Part shown: piece by piece, positions 44,573-55,900 of the stretch
Layout: each line of letters begins with the position of its first letter
Position numbering within the stretch: position 1 is the first letter of the stretch
Source of the DNA: Pseudomonas azadiae
Lineage (GTDB): Bacteria > Pseudomonadota > Gammaproteobacteria > Pseudomonadales > Pseudomonadaceae
Reading direction: 5' to 3'
NCBI RefSeq assembly: GCF_019145355.1
Contig: NZ_JAHSTY010000001.1
Location: forward strand, 1,550,001 to 1,614,000
Length of the DNA stretch: 64,000 nt
Notes under the pieces: generated by a model
What the model was told of the DNA's origin: nothing
The model's input: only the letters and a program-made list of their open reading frames with translations
Databases searched by the model: none
Program-made: the position numbers and the translations under genes

Positions 44573-47500
44573 ATGACCGTCAAGCAAAACACCCTCCTCG
44601 ACGCCCTCGTCTCCTCGACCGGCAATCGCCGCAAAAATCGTGTCACGTTTGAAGCAGCGATGAAAAAAATCGGTGTGTCGTCGGTCTTCGACATTGCACT
44701 GATGTCCAAGGCTGATTTCGTCCGACAACTGGCCAGGTTCAGTGATGCAAATGGCGCACAGGCCTACGACAATGCCGTGGCTTATACCACCCTGATTGCT
44801 CGGCTATACCGCGAACACCAAACATCCTCCACGACGTCCCAGGCGCTCGACGCGCGCAGCGGCGTGCGCGCCATGGCCCCGCAAGGCCCAATTTTTTCCG
44901 CTCTGTTCGCAGAAGATTGGGATAACTTCTGCCGGCCCGGTGCGGTGGGTGCCGATGATTCGCCTGCCGCTTACCTGAGTGCCTTGAAGGTGTTCGTGGG
45001 CCAATTGGAAAGTACCAGTACAGACCCTGCCCGCCTGTTGCTCGACAGGCGTCGTCCCGACCTCAAGTCCCTGCTGATTACCCCCGAGAGCACCTTTACC
45101 CCGCAGCCCATGCTGGAAATCGTCAACGATGTGCTCACCCGCAATCTGCTCGCGTACCTGCAAACAGTGCCGGCGGACAAAGGCAAGGCATTACCTGCGG
45201 TGCTAAGCGAACGTCAGTACCCTTTCGCGTTGCCTTATAACTTTTATCACCACCAATGCCTGCTGGGGTTGTCCGGCACCAAACCCGGCCTGGGGCTGTT
45301 GAATTACCGAATCAGCCTGAAGTTACCAATCACCCAGGATGCCGGCAACGCCTACGGCGCGGTGCAGCAACCTGCGGCGCAGGCACAACAGTTGATGACA
45401 GGGCTGAGCCCGCAGCAGCAGCGTTTGCTGACAGCAGCAGCGCCGTTCAGTCATTTTTATCTCAATCGCAATGATTTGACAGTGAACTGGAAAAGCCCGG
45501 GGAACTGTCATTTGAGCCCGCATGCGCCTATGCCGACGGGATATGTACTGCCGGACGGGCAGGCGGCGGTGGGCGTCGGCTCTCCAGCCGTAACCGCTCC
45601 AGTCTCAACTTCCAGCGGGACCAATACAGTCCCTATTACATTTGAACGGGCCGGGCATTCCGATAAACAAATTGTGCCGATGTTCTTTGCCAGTGGCGCG
45701 GCCGTCAATAACACTACTTATCGGTTCAACCACTTGCACGCTGCCTCACGGGCGACCGTGTGTGTCCACATCAGGACGCACTCAGCGTTACCACCACTGA
45801 CACCAGCAGGCTACAACGCTACCTTCGATATGCTCCTGCTCAGCGGCACGGTCGCGCATCCACTGAGTAAAGCCAGGCGTCGCGTGACCCTCACGCTGGA
45901 CGAGGAATATCAACTCAGCGACGTGCAAAAAAACTACTTCACAAGCACCTTTGGGGTTGATATCTCCACGACGGATACCGGTTTATTGGCGAACCTGGAT
46001 ACCTTCATGCAACACACCGGCCTGCATGCCCAAGAAGTGGAGATGCTGTTCTCACGCCGGGGATTCGAGGTTCGCCTGTCGCCCAACTGCCCCAGCACAA
46101 ACGCGCAAAGTGCGGGCCTCCTCGGTAACCTGGGGCGGGCTTTTCCCCACGCCAACCACTACGGCGCCTGCTACATCAATGGCGTGGGCAGTGACAACTA
46201 CACTGCCAGCACCTTGGCAACCACCGTGCCACACCAGTATGAACAATTCGACAATGCCATGGACCTGCAGCCCTTCGAATTTGGAGATAAAAAGATCTGG
46301 CGCCTGACCTTGACCTCCCTTGATCGCCTTGATCGCCTGCAACGCATGATTCGCTTGCAGCGCTGGACGAAAATACCCTTTGCAAAACTCGACACCCTGG
46401 TCATCAACGCCATGCGCGCAGAAGTCAAAACCAACTTGAGCCTCGAGCCCAACGACAACACCTTGCGCGCGTTGGGCGTGTATCACTTTCTCGATCAGCG
46501 CTATGGCATCGACCCCGAAGAGTTTGCCGCGCTGATGCACCACCTCACGCCCTACACCAATAACAAAGACGATAAAGCTCTGTTCGATAAGGTGTTCAAC
46601 GAGGTGCTCGTGTTCGACAGCCCACTGGTCCTTACCCAGGCAGCGTTCAACCTGACCGATCCCGCTCACCGCAAGACTGTGATGCAACTGTGCGCAGGTC
46701 TTGGCTTGCAACCCACGGGCGATTCCCTGGGGCTGATCGCCGCGCAAACCCAACGGTGGCTGGGATCACTCAAACTTGACTTGAATACCGTTTCATCATT
46801 ATTTCGCCAGGCGCGCATCGCCCGTTTTTTTGGCTATACCGTGGCCGAACTACTGACCCTGGCCAACCTGCTCGGCGGGCAACATTTCAAAACCCAGTTG
46901 GCCAGTGGCCAACTGGGTTCGCAGACGGGAAATAACAACGCGGATATTCTCGATGTGCTGATGCAACTGTGCTGGGCCGCCCAGTGGCTTGTCGAAAGCA
47001 AACAAACGGTCGCGCAGTTGCAGCGGCGCCTGGGACCGAATATCCCACTGATGCAGCCCCATGACGGCGCACGCCGCCCCCAGGTTGAAGCCGAACAGTT
47101 AAGCGACGACCTGCGTACCAGGCTGACCACGCTTCAGGTGGATGTCGGGCGCAAAGTGGTGACGCAATCCCAGATTTCAACATTGAACCTACCCGCCACA
47201 AACGATGACGATCAGCCGCTCGACTGGTTTACCTTGCTGACCAGCTTCAACGTGCTGAATGCCACCGGTTTGCTGATCGGGCTTGATCAAATGACCTTCA
47301 CTGATGAGCCCATGAATTGGCTCGGCCGCTCGCTGGACAACTTGCTCGCGGCGCAAAAGCTCGCTCCCGGCGTCAAGCAGGCCAGCAAGGCGAAACTTAT
47401 CGCCCTGCTGCTCGACACCCACGATCACCAAGTCCACCTGTTGGCGACGCTGCTCCAGGAAACCACACAACTGCCCGTTGATCGCGCCGTTGCGGTGGCT

Positions 47501-48100
47501 CATTGGGCCAATACTTCGGTGTTCAGCATCCTGCTAGACGCTCAGGGTGATGGTCCGGAACTGATCGAGCAGTTCCAGCGGGTCTCACGGCATGCCGAAA
47601 TCGTCGTGCAACTGCGACTAAGCAACCGAGCATTGCGCACGTTTGTGCTCAACCCGCAATGGCTGGGGGCGTACCCCATTACCAATAGCGAACCCTCACT
47701 CGCAGACCTCTATCTGTTGGAGCGTTTCAGCGCCTGGCAGCAGGCGCAAAGCCAACCCGAGGATAGCCTGCTCAGTTACTTCAGCCTTGCCAACCCGCCG
47801 GCGGCGAAGCGTAAAAACAAAACCCAGCGCAAACGCGTGAGTACGGCGGCCAACGCAGAGTTGGCAACGCTGCTGAACTGGACCTCCATAGAGATCGAGA
47901 ACCTGGCCACCTTACTGCCGGATGGCATTGCCACGTCCATGGAGCAAGTGGACTGGATACGCCGATGCCAGGAGACCTGCGCGGCCAGCGGGCTGTCGGC
48001 GCAGAATCTGCTCCAGGCCACTGCGCTCAACGCGAGCAGCAGCTTGACCGATTGGAAGACCGTCGGCGAAGCAGCTGTTGTCGGCGACGGCATGGCGTAA
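44573..48100 (+). CDS. tcaA: Tc toxin A component, N-terminal half (TcaA-like)
   Basis: A 1175-residue protein. The N-terminal part (residues about 20-330) has the VRP1/SpvA-like domain of TcA proteins (FVRQLARFSDANGAQAYDNAV..., LPYNFYHHQCLLGL); the rest matches the alpha-helical shell and receptor-binding region of TcA toxins. Together with the following gene it makes one A component, as in the Photorhabdus TcaA/TcaB pair, whereas TcdA-type toxins are single chains of about 2500 residues. TcA pentamers form the host-binding and membrane-penetrating syringe. The ATG at 44573 follows GGGGA...GGG; the ORF eight residues longer has weaker support. The next gene starts 30 bases downstream. Confidence 0.87.
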   Translation: MTVKQNTLLDALVSSTGNRRKNRVTFEAAMKKIGVSSVFDIALMSKADFVRQLARFSDANGAQAYDNAVAYTTLIARLYREHQTSSTTSQALDARSGVRAMAPQGPIFSALFAEDWDNFCRPGAVGADDSPAAYLSALKVFVGQLESTSTDPARLLLDRRRPDLKSLLITPESTFTPQPMLEIVNDVLTRNLLAYLQTVPADKGKALPAVLSERQYPFALPYNFYHHQCLLGLSGTKPGLGLLNYRISLKLPITQDAGNAYGAVQQPAAQAQQLMTGLSPQQQRLLTAAAPFSHFYLNRNDLTVNWKSPGNCHLSPHAPMPTGYVLPDGQAAVGVGSPAVTAPVSTSSGTNTVPITFERAGHSDKQIVPMFFASGAAVNNTTYRFNHLHAASRATVCVHIRTHSALPPLTPAGYNATFDMLLLSGTVAHPLSKARRRVTLTLDEEYQLSDVQKNYFTSTFGVDISTTDTGLLANLDTFMQHTGLHAQEVEMLFSRRGFEVRLSPNCPSTNAQSAGLLGNLGRAFPHANHYGACYINGVGSDNYTASTLATTVPHQYEQFDNAMDLQPFEFGDKKIWRLTLTSLDRLDRLQRMIRLQRWTKIPFAKLDTLVINAMRAEVKTNLSLEPNDNTLRALGVYHFLDQRYGIDPEEFAALMHHLTPYTNNKDDKALFDKVFNEVLVFDSPLVLTQAAFNLTDPAHRKTVMQLCAGLGLQPTGDSLGLIAAQTQRWLGSLKLDLNTVSSLFRQARIARFFGYTVAELLTLANLLGGQHFKTQLASGQLGSQTGNNNADILDVLMQLCWAAQWLVESKQTVAQLQRRLGPNIPLMQPHDGARRPQVEAEQLSDDLRTRLTTLQVDVGRKVVTQSQISTLNLPATNDDDQPLDWFTLLTSFNVLNATGLLIGLDQMTFTDEPMNWLGRSLDNLLAAQKLAPGVKQASKAKLIALLLDTHDHQVHLLATLLQETTQLPVDRAVAVAHWANTSVFSILLDAQGDGPELIEQFQRVSRHAEIVVQLRLSNRALRTFVLNPQWLGAYPITNSEPSLADLYLLERFSAWQQAQSQPEDSLLSYFSLANPPAAKRKNKTQRKRVSTAANAELATLLNWTSIEIENLATLLPDGIATSMEQVDWIRRCQETCAASGLSAQNLLQATALNASSSLTDWKTVGEAAVVGDGMA

Positions 48101-48130
48101 CCGACACTTGCCTGCTTTCGAGGAGCAATG

Positions 48131-51100
48131 ATGACGACCTTTTTCGACGCACCTCTCAATGAATCCCTGCGAGACGCGATGCTTGCATTGTATTTGCACG
48201 AAGCCGTGCCCAACGATGCGTACCTTATTCAGCAAAACATGGTTGACCGCATCCAGACCCCTGCCGACCTCTACGAATACTGGTTGCTGGATGTTCTGGT
48301 TAGCCAAAACGTGCCCACCAGCCCGGTCGCCTGCGCCATCGCCAGCGTGCAGCAACTGGTCAACAGCCTCATGCTGAATATGGAGCCCGGTTACAGTGAC
48401 GACAGCCTGAGCCCGGAACAACTCCATACCTGGCAGGCAGGCTTGAATCGCTACTCGACCTGGACCGCACTCCAACAGTTGCACAACTTTCCGGATACCT
48501 ATCTGGACCCCACGTTGCGCTTAACCAAGACCGAACACTTCGCGCAGCTGGAAGACGACATCACACAGGCGCGCATCGAGCCACAAACCATTCAGGCAGC
48601 AGTACTGGGCTACCTGGCCCGGTTCGAAGAAGTGGCCAACCTGCGCATTTGCAATGCCTATATCGACGGCGAGGACTTCGCCAACAGCACCTATCATTTC
48701 GTCGCACGGTCGCCTGCGGAAAATGCGGTCTATTGGCGCACACTGGACATGCGTGAGCGGCCGCTGATTGCTCCGGCAGAGCAACCCGGCAAGATGCCGC
48801 CTAAATACGACAAGCCGTTACCCCATGCGTGGACAGATTGGCAAAGAGCCAATGTGCCCATTTCCGACAAAATCCTGGAACATACCATTCGGCCGTGCTG
48901 GTTCAATAACCGATTGTTCGTGGTCTGGGCACAGGTGGAATTTTCCGAAACCAATACCTTGCCCGCCGAAGAACGCGCGCCCCGTCTACAGGACAGTGTG
49001 AAGGCCTATCCTCTATTCCGTCTCTACGCCAGCTATATGAAATACAACGGCAGTTGGAGCACCCCAAGAGTTTACGTGGAGCACTACTGCAAGACTGAGA
49101 CACTGGTGGCGAAGACGCCGGACGAGATCGCCGCGCAAACCCATACCGTCGCTGTATACGACCACTCCACCTCACCCGAGTCACTGTTTTTGATGGTCTA
49201 CAGCGGCTACCGAAAAGACGACGATGAGACCGGCGATAAAGACCAGTACGACTTCCTAAGAACCGTGCGCATCGACAAAAATTTCGAGGTCACCTCGCTG
49301 TTCCCCGTCAATGCCGTGGTTCCCGATATTGCCCCCGGTACAGAGCAGGAAGATTCCAACGACAGCCGGGCGCATGTGTTGCTGATCGGTCACCTGTTTG
49401 CCAGTGACCTTAAAAATGAGCATCGCTGCCAGTTCTGGTTGCCGTCCAGCGTACCTGTTTTTGGCTCCGTCGTAGACGGCGCGCCGGCAGCGCCGTCGGA
49501 TATGTGGAACTACAACGGCTGGCAATCGCGGATCAAAACGCTTGAGAAAGACCTCGATATCGTTTACGACCGAGACAGTTCCAACATCGAGTTGACACTC
49601 ACGCTTGGCGAGGGGTTCGACAACATCCGAACGGAGCTGCTCTCATTTTATGAAGACGATGCGAAAACCCGCGAGCGGTTGACCCTGGTACTGATCTTCG
49701 ATCTAGGCAGTCTGCATAAAGGCGCCTGTACGTTATTGCCGGGATCAATGTTGCTGCCCAAAGGCAATGATTTTTTCGTCCAGCCCGCCGCTACATATGA
49801 AATGGTCGTCGTGGGCAGTTATTTGGCTGGGAAACTGATTCTCGAACATACCGGAACGTCCAAATTTTCGGTGCCTTCGACAGCGGCGGGAGAATACGCC
49901 TCGCTGGAAGGCAAAAGAGTCAAGTTGCATTTGCTCGCAGAGCTGGGTAAGGCCCAAGCGGGCTTTGTTCGTCATTCGCCGAATGGAAAGCTTGTGTTCA
50001 GCAATAACATTAATCGCACCACCTCGGGTCCCTTCAGCTACAGGATGTTCATCGGTCATCCTTTGGACGTCCAGGCGACGACCCCAGCGATGAAATTTGA
50101 GCAAATAAGCACGCTCTATCTGAGCAATATTGTGTCCCGCCTGAGCAAGGACTCGGTGACACGCTACGCCTTCTCCATCGACCAGTCGACTTATCAACCG
50201 GATGGATGGCCGGTGCAATGGCCATCGGAACAAAGTGAGCTGGAAATCCCGCTTATTTATGGCGTGTTGATTTATGAGACCCGCGCATCGCTCTTACCCA
50301 TCCAGCCAACATTGGTGGGCGGCGCATTAAAAACCGCAACGTTCACGTGGGGCGCCGAACTCGGTACGCAGTTACAAATTGCGCCCAGCATTAACAGCTT
50401 GCTGGACCCGTCCCAGGGCAATAGCCGGTCGTTGGGCAAAGCGCAATTTATCGACTTTACGGGTTCAAGCATCCAGTTCAGTGACGTTCGCCATCCAACG
50501 GGCACGTTCCGGGCGCCGATCCGCATGAACACCACGTTCGTGAGGCACCTGATCGAACTGGCAGACAACGGTATGGACGCGCTGCTCAGTTGGGACACCC
50601 AGCACTTGCCCGAGCCTGCCATTGAACCCAATCAAGGACTGGAGCCCATGGACTTTACAGGAGGCTACTACCTGTACTTCCTGGAGCTCTTTCTGTACTT
50701 GCCGTGGCTGGTGGCCCACCGTCTCAATCAAGAACAGCAGTACGCCGAAGCCAAGCGTTGGCTGGCGTTTGTCTTCGACCCCTCCAGGCAAAGCAACACG
50801 TCGGGCCACCCCGGTTACTGGCAGTCAGTCCCTCTGGAAGAGAGCATCTGGCCGTTGCCGTCAGACCCCAGCCAGGCGGTTATGTATCCAGACGATCCAC
50901 ACCGAATTGCACTGGCCTTTCCTGTGCACTTTCGCAAAGCCTTGTACGGGCTCTACATCGACATCGAACTTAACCAGGGCGATGCGGCGTATCAGGAATT
51001 AACCCCGGACGGCCTGGCGGAGGCCAAGTTGCGTTACACCCACGTGCTCGACTTGCTGGGCCCGCGCCCGGATGTCCGGCAAGCCGATCACTGGACGCCC

Positions 51101-52981
51101 ATCACGCTGGAGACGCTGACCACAACGAATAATCCCCATCTGCGCGCGTTCGAGCAGCGACTGATTACCACCCAGGCGCAGTTGGAACGCTCCCCACCCC
51201 AGCGCCTCGGCCCGCCGCCCTCCTCACCGGTTGCCCCGCTGCTGTGTCTGCGCCCCTCCAAGCGCGATTCGTCACTGTCGAGCATTAACAACCCGTACCT
51301 GCGCAAGCCTTTCAACCCCGAACTCATCCGACGCTGGAATCAGGCGGAAAACCGCCTGTACAACCTGCGACATAACCTGGACATTGCCGGTAACCCACTG
51401 AACCTGCCGTTGTTTGCGGCACCGGCAGACCCGCGTGCCTTGCTGAGCATGCAAGCTCAAGGGCTATCCGGCAACGGAATGAGTCGCTTGCTGAGTCCGC
51501 AGATTCCTCATTACCGTTTCAGCTTCATGTTTGCCTTGGCGCAAAACGCGGTGCAAAGCGTGATTCAGTTCGGTTCGACGCTGCTGTCGCTGATTGAGCG
51601 CAAAGAGCAGGCTCAGTATCTGGAACTGCAGCAGCAGCAGGCTTGGGGCCTGGCGAAGATCGCGCTGGATATTCAAGCCCAGGCAGTCAGCACCGACGAA
51701 GCCAACGAGCAAGCGCTCCTGGCCACCCAAGCCATCATCCAGGGCCGCATCGACTATTACGAAGGGTTGCTCCATGAAGGTGTGACTGCTGCGGAGAAAA
51801 AGGCAAGTGCCTTGCATCTCAACGCACGCATGGCCGAGGCCGCCGCCAGCATGCTGGGCTTATACGCCGAAACGCTCAAAGTACCGCCGAACATGTACGG
51901 CATGGTCGTCGGCGGTCAACGCCTGGAAGGGACCGTGCAGGCGCCCATGTATCTTCTGCAAGCGTCTGCAACCGTACAGCACGGGGCTGCCGAAACCCTG
52001 AGCACCCATGAGCAATACCGGCGACGTTACCAGGAGTGGACACATGCACGTGACCAGGCCAAACGTGAAGCAGAGCAGTGCACGGCGCAAATAGCCGCGT
52101 TGCAAGCCCAGCACACGGCTACCCGCCTTCAGGTTCGCCAGGCACAAGCCGCGCTGGATTCGGCCCGCCAGACCCACGATTTTCTGCTGAGCAACAATCG
52201 GTTCAGCCGATCGCAGACCTACGAATGGCTCAACAGCAAGTTTTCCAACTTCTATTACACCGCGTTTAACAACGCGCAATCCTTGTGTCAGTCAGCCGAA
52301 GCCTGCTGGCAATATGAAATGGGCCAGTTCAACCAAACTTTCGTACATCCGGGCGCATGGAACAGCAGCTACCGTGGCTTGGGCGCCGGCGAAACGCTTA
52401 ACATGAACCTGCAACAGATGTACCGCGAATACGTCCAGCAGCACCGGCGTGATCTGGAAATCCGCAAAACCGTGTCATTGCGAGACCTCAAGGCCAAGGA
52501 TGGCGCCTCCACCGTGAATAAAACCTGGGAACAGATCAAGCAGGCTTTGCAGGCAGGGCGCTGTGAGTTCGAATTGACGCAGGCGATGTTTGACGCTGAC
52601 TACACGGGCCAACAGCACTATCTGCGCCGGATCAAGACCGTCAGCGTATCGTTCCCTGCCCTGCTGGGGCCGTATCAGGATCTCTGCGTTTTGCTGACCC
52701 AACTTTCCAGCAAGGTCGAAATGTCCGCGACATCGGGAGCCAACACCAAGGTCAATCTAAGGGCGCAACAGCAGATCGCGTTGTCCCACGGGCTCAACGA
52801 TGACGGCCAGTTCCAATACAACTATCAGGACGAACGCTACCTGCCTTTCGAATACACCGGTGCGGTTTCACACTGGAGCCTGACGATCCCTAACCCTCAA
52901 GCCGCGCAGTCGATCATCGACTCACTGCAAGACGTCATCATCCACCTCAGCTACACCGCGCGATCGAGTGCAGGCTTATGA
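48131..52981 (+). CDS. tcaB: Tc toxin A component, C-terminal half (TcaB-like, pore-forming)
   Basis: A 1616-residue protein. The N-terminal half contains the neuraminidase-like/beta-sheet region of TcA (ENAVYWRTLDMRERPLIAPAEQ, HTIRPCWFNNRLFVVWAQVEFSE). A Pro-rich linker at about 1018-1040 follows. The C-terminal third contains the conserved YNLRHNLDIAGNPLNLPLFAAPADP, long helices of the pore-forming channel (IEYYEGLLHEGV-like, MAEAAASMLGLYAETLKV) and the TcB-binding end (HWSLTIPNP, DVIIHLSYTARSS). It should form the translocation channel and dock TcB. ATG 48131 was preferred (AGGAG at 5 bases) over ATG 48128. Its stop overlaps the TcB start (ATGA). Confidence 0.92.
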   Translation: MTTFFDAPLNESLRDAMLALYLHEAVPNDAYLIQQNMVDRIQTPADLYEYWLLDVLVSQNVPTSPVACAIASVQQLVNSLMLNMEPGYSDDSLSPEQLHTWQAGLNRYSTWTALQQLHNFPDTYLDPTLRLTKTEHFAQLEDDITQARIEPQTIQAAVLGYLARFEEVANLRICNAYIDGEDFANSTYHFVARSPAENAVYWRTLDMRERPLIAPAEQPGKMPPKYDKPLPHAWTDWQRANVPISDKILEHTIRPCWFNNRLFVVWAQVEFSETNTLPAEERAPRLQDSVKAYPLFRLYASYMKYNGSWSTPRVYVEHYCKTETLVAKTPDEIAAQTHTVAVYDHSTSPESLFLMVYSGYRKDDDETGDKDQYDFLRTVRIDKNFEVTSLFPVNAVVPDIAPGTEQEDSNDSRAHVLLIGHLFASDLKNEHRCQFWLPSSVPVFGSVVDGAPAAPSDMWNYNGWQSRIKTLEKDLDIVYDRDSSNIELTLTLGEGFDNIRTELLSFYEDDAKTRERLTLVLIFDLGSLHKGACTLLPGSMLLPKGNDFFVQPAATYEMVVVGSYLAGKLILEHTGTSKFSVPSTAAGEYASLEGKRVKLHLLAELGKAQAGFVRHSPNGKLVFSNNINRTTSGPFSYRMFIGHPLDVQATTPAMKFEQISTLYLSNIVSRLSKDSVTRYAFSIDQSTYQPDGWPVQWPSEQSELEIPLIYGVLIYETRASLLPIQPTLVGGALKTATFTWGAELGTQLQIAPSINSLLDPSQGNSRSLGKAQFIDFTGSSIQFSDVRHPTGTFRAPIRMNTTFVRHLIELADNGMDALLSWDTQHLPEPAIEPNQGLEPMDFTGGYYLYFLELFLYLPWLVAHRLNQEQQYAEAKRWLAFVFDPSRQSNTSGHPGYWQSVPLEESIWPLPSDPSQAVMYPDDPHRIALAFPVHFRKALYGLYIDIELNQGDAAYQELTPDGLAEAKLRYTHVLDLLGPRPDVRQADHWTPITLETLTTTNNPHLRAFEQRLITTQAQLERSPPQRLGPPPSSPVAPLLCLRPSKRDSSLSSINNPYLRKPFNPELIRRWNQAENRLYNLRHNLDIAGNPLNLPLFAAPADPRALLSMQAQGLSGNGMSRLLSPQIPHYRFSFMFALAQNAVQSVIQFGSTLLSLIERKEQAQYLELQQQQAWGLAKIALDIQAQAVSTDEANEQALLATQAIIQGRIDYYEGLLHEGVTAAEKKASALHLNARMAEAAASMLGLYAETLKVPPNMYGMVVGGQRLEGTVQAPMYLLQASATVQHGAAETLSTHEQYRRRYQEWTHARDQAKREAEQCTAQIAALQAQHTATRLQVRQAQAALDSARQTHDFLLSNNRFSRSQTYEWLNSKFSNFYYTAFNNAQSLCQSAEACWQYEMGQFNQTFVHPGAWNSSYRGLGAGETLNMNLQQMYREYVQQHRRDLEIRKTVSLRDLKAKDGASTVNKTWEQIKQALQAGRCEFELTQAMFDADYTGQQHYLRRIKTVSVSFPALLGPYQDLCVLLTQLSSKVEMSATSGANTKVNLRAQQQIALSHGLNDDGQFQYNYQDERYLPFEYTGAVSHWSLTIPNPQAAQSIIDSLQDVIIHLSYTARSSAGL

Positions 52982-55900
52982 ACCCGCCACCCCCCCTGCA
53001 CATCGACCCTCCCGCCCTGCCCAAGATGGGCGGTGCAATCCAGAGCATCGGAAAAGGTTGGGCACCTGTGGGCACCCGTGGCGAGGCCAGCCAAAGCATT
53101 GCCTTACCCATTTCCCCCGGCCGGGGTTACGCGCCGAAGCTCTGGCTGGCCTACGCCAGCCAGAGCGGCAACAGCACATTCGGCATGGGCTGGGGGTTAC
53201 CGCAGCATGAGATTTCGCTGCGCACATCACAGGGAACGCCACGGTATGACGGCAGTGATCAGATCATGGGGCCCAGCGGCGATGTGTGGATGCCTGAGCG
53301 GTCCGAGGACGGCGCGCTCATTGCCAGGCAGGCCTCAAGCTACCGGGGTGAAAGCCTCGGCACGCAATACCAGATAGTGCGCCACTGGCCCAGGGTGGAA
53401 GGCGACCATGCGCTGATCGAGCATTGGTCCGCCCCAAGCGATCTCGCCGGATTTTGGCTGGTTCATTCGTCGGATGGCAGCTTGCATATCTACGGCAAAA
53501 CCCGAGAGTCACGCAGGTTCAATACACAAAACCCGGACCAGGTGGGGGCCTGGTTGCTTTGCGAAAGCATGGACGCCAGCGCCCAACATATCGTCTACGA
53601 GTATATGGCCGAGACGGACGTTCCCGCGCCGCCGCAACTGCGCGACTATCGCTCGCAGCGTTATCTCAAGCGCGTGTGTTATGGCAATAGCATTGCCTTC
53701 CCACATCTTTATGCATGGAAGGAAAACAGTTGGAAGAACCAGCTCTGGCATTTTCAACTGGTCTTCGATTACGCCCAGCGCAGTACCGACCTGCAAGTCC
53801 CCCCCAGTTACGCGCAAAGCCAGGTTTGGCAAACACGCAGCGATCCGTTCTGGAACTATGCCTACGGTTTTGAACTGGGCACTCGGCGCCTGTGCCGACA
53901 GGTGCTGATGTTTCATCACTTCCCTGATGACCTGGGGCCAATACCGGTACTGACTCAACGACTTTTGCTGGAGTACCGACAAAGTTCGCTCGGTTATAGC
54001 CTGCTGAGCGCATTTCACGTCCAGGCCTATGACAGCCTCGGCCAGGTGGAAAGTCGGCCACCGACGGAATATCACTACAACGAATTTACCCTGCATGGCG
54101 CACAGTGGAAACCGCTTGCCGCACCCGATGACACGCCAGAATTGCACCTGGTTGATCTCTACGGCGAAGGACTGCCGGGGATGCTTTACCGAGTCGAAGG
54201 TGCCTGGTACTACCGCGAACCGCTGCGTGATACAGCCGCAAGCGACGCAGTGAGCTACAGCCCGTGGCAAAGACTGGAGCGCACTCCTGTAGCGAACAGC
54301 CGCCAGCGGTGGTACCAGTCGCTGACCGATCTGACGGGTAACGGAAAACTCGACTGGGTGATAGCAGCCCCGGGACTGAAGGGCTTTTTCACCCTTTCCC
54401 CAAACCGCGAGTGGTCGAACTTCGTGCCCTTCGAAGCGCTTCCCAACGAACTGCTTGAGCCGTCGGCTCAGATGGCAGACCTGATCGGCACGGGGCTGAG
54501 CGACATCACGTTGATCGGCCCACGTAGCGTGCGGCTGTACGCCAACCAGCGCGACGCCGGGTTCGCCCGGGGCATCGATGTGCCTCACCCGGCCGATTCA
54601 GACAGCCGGGATGAACTGCCCATATTCAGCGACAGTCAGACCGAGCTGGTGGCGTTCAGCGATTTGTTGGGTTGCGCGAGCGTGCAGTTGGTGCGTATCC
54701 GAAGTAATGAAATCAAATGCTGGCCGAGCCTGGGTGGCGGGCGCTTCGGCGACGGTTTTGTATGGTCCGCACTGCCTTTCGCGTCCGAGACCTTCAATGC
54801 ATCACAGGTCCTTCTCGCCGACCTGGATGGCAGCGGTGCGGCAGACCTGCTCTACCTGACCTACGACGCCATCCTGGTGTTCATGAACCAGGCCGGGAAC
54901 GGCTACCCCGCAACGCCCTCCGAGCTGCCCTGGCCCGCCGGCATGCGCTATGACCGATCCTGCCAGGTCAGCACAGCGGACCTGTATGGCAGTGGTCGCA
55001 GCAGCCTGATCGTATCCTCCCCTCTTCTCACTCCCCGGCACTGGCACCTCGACCTCAACGGCGCCAAGCCTTATCTGATGAACGCCAGCTGCAACAATAT
55101 GGGCTCCAGCACGCAGTTGATTTACCGCAGCTCGGCTCAGGAATGGCTCGACGAAAAACAGGCACCGCGCGTTGCAGGCAGCCTGCCGCCGGTGGCGCGC
55201 CTGCCGCTGGTGGTGCAACTGGTCAAACAGTTGGTACTGATTGACGAGGTCACTGAAAATCGCTTGACCCAGACGTTCACCTATCGCGAAGGTTATCACG
55301 ATGGGGTTGAACGAGAGTTTCGCGGCTTTGGGCTGTTGCTGCAGGGCGATACCGAAGCCTCGGAAGCCGAACGTGCGCAGACAGGTTTCAGCGCTCCGGT
55401 GTTGACTAAAACATGGTTCCATACTGGCGAAAGCATCGACCGAGGCACTCAGGGCTTCAGTGCCCACGACCCGTTGGTCAGTCCTCTGAAGCCGACATTA
55501 CTGCACAATGACCAGGCCATGGTCACCGACCCGCTGCTCGCGCGCGATATAGCGCGCAGCTTGAGCGGCCGAACGCTGCGCACCGAAGTGTCAAACGCCG
55601 ACGACCTGCCCGCCGATGCCGTTCCCTATACTGTCGTTGACTACCGCTACCGGGTCAGCGTACAGCGCCCCCGAGGCAATAATCAGCCCTACGCGATAGT
55701 AATGCCACTCGTGGTGGAAACACGCAGCTATCAGTATGAACCGCAGATTCCGGATGATCCGCTCTGCCAACATGCGTTGAGCCTGGAGTGGGATCAATTT
55801 GGCAATGCCACACGCACCATGACCGTGCACTATCCCCGGCGCAAGGTCGTCGACGATGCACCGCCCTTCAGCGACCAACATCAGCGACGCTGGTGGCGGG

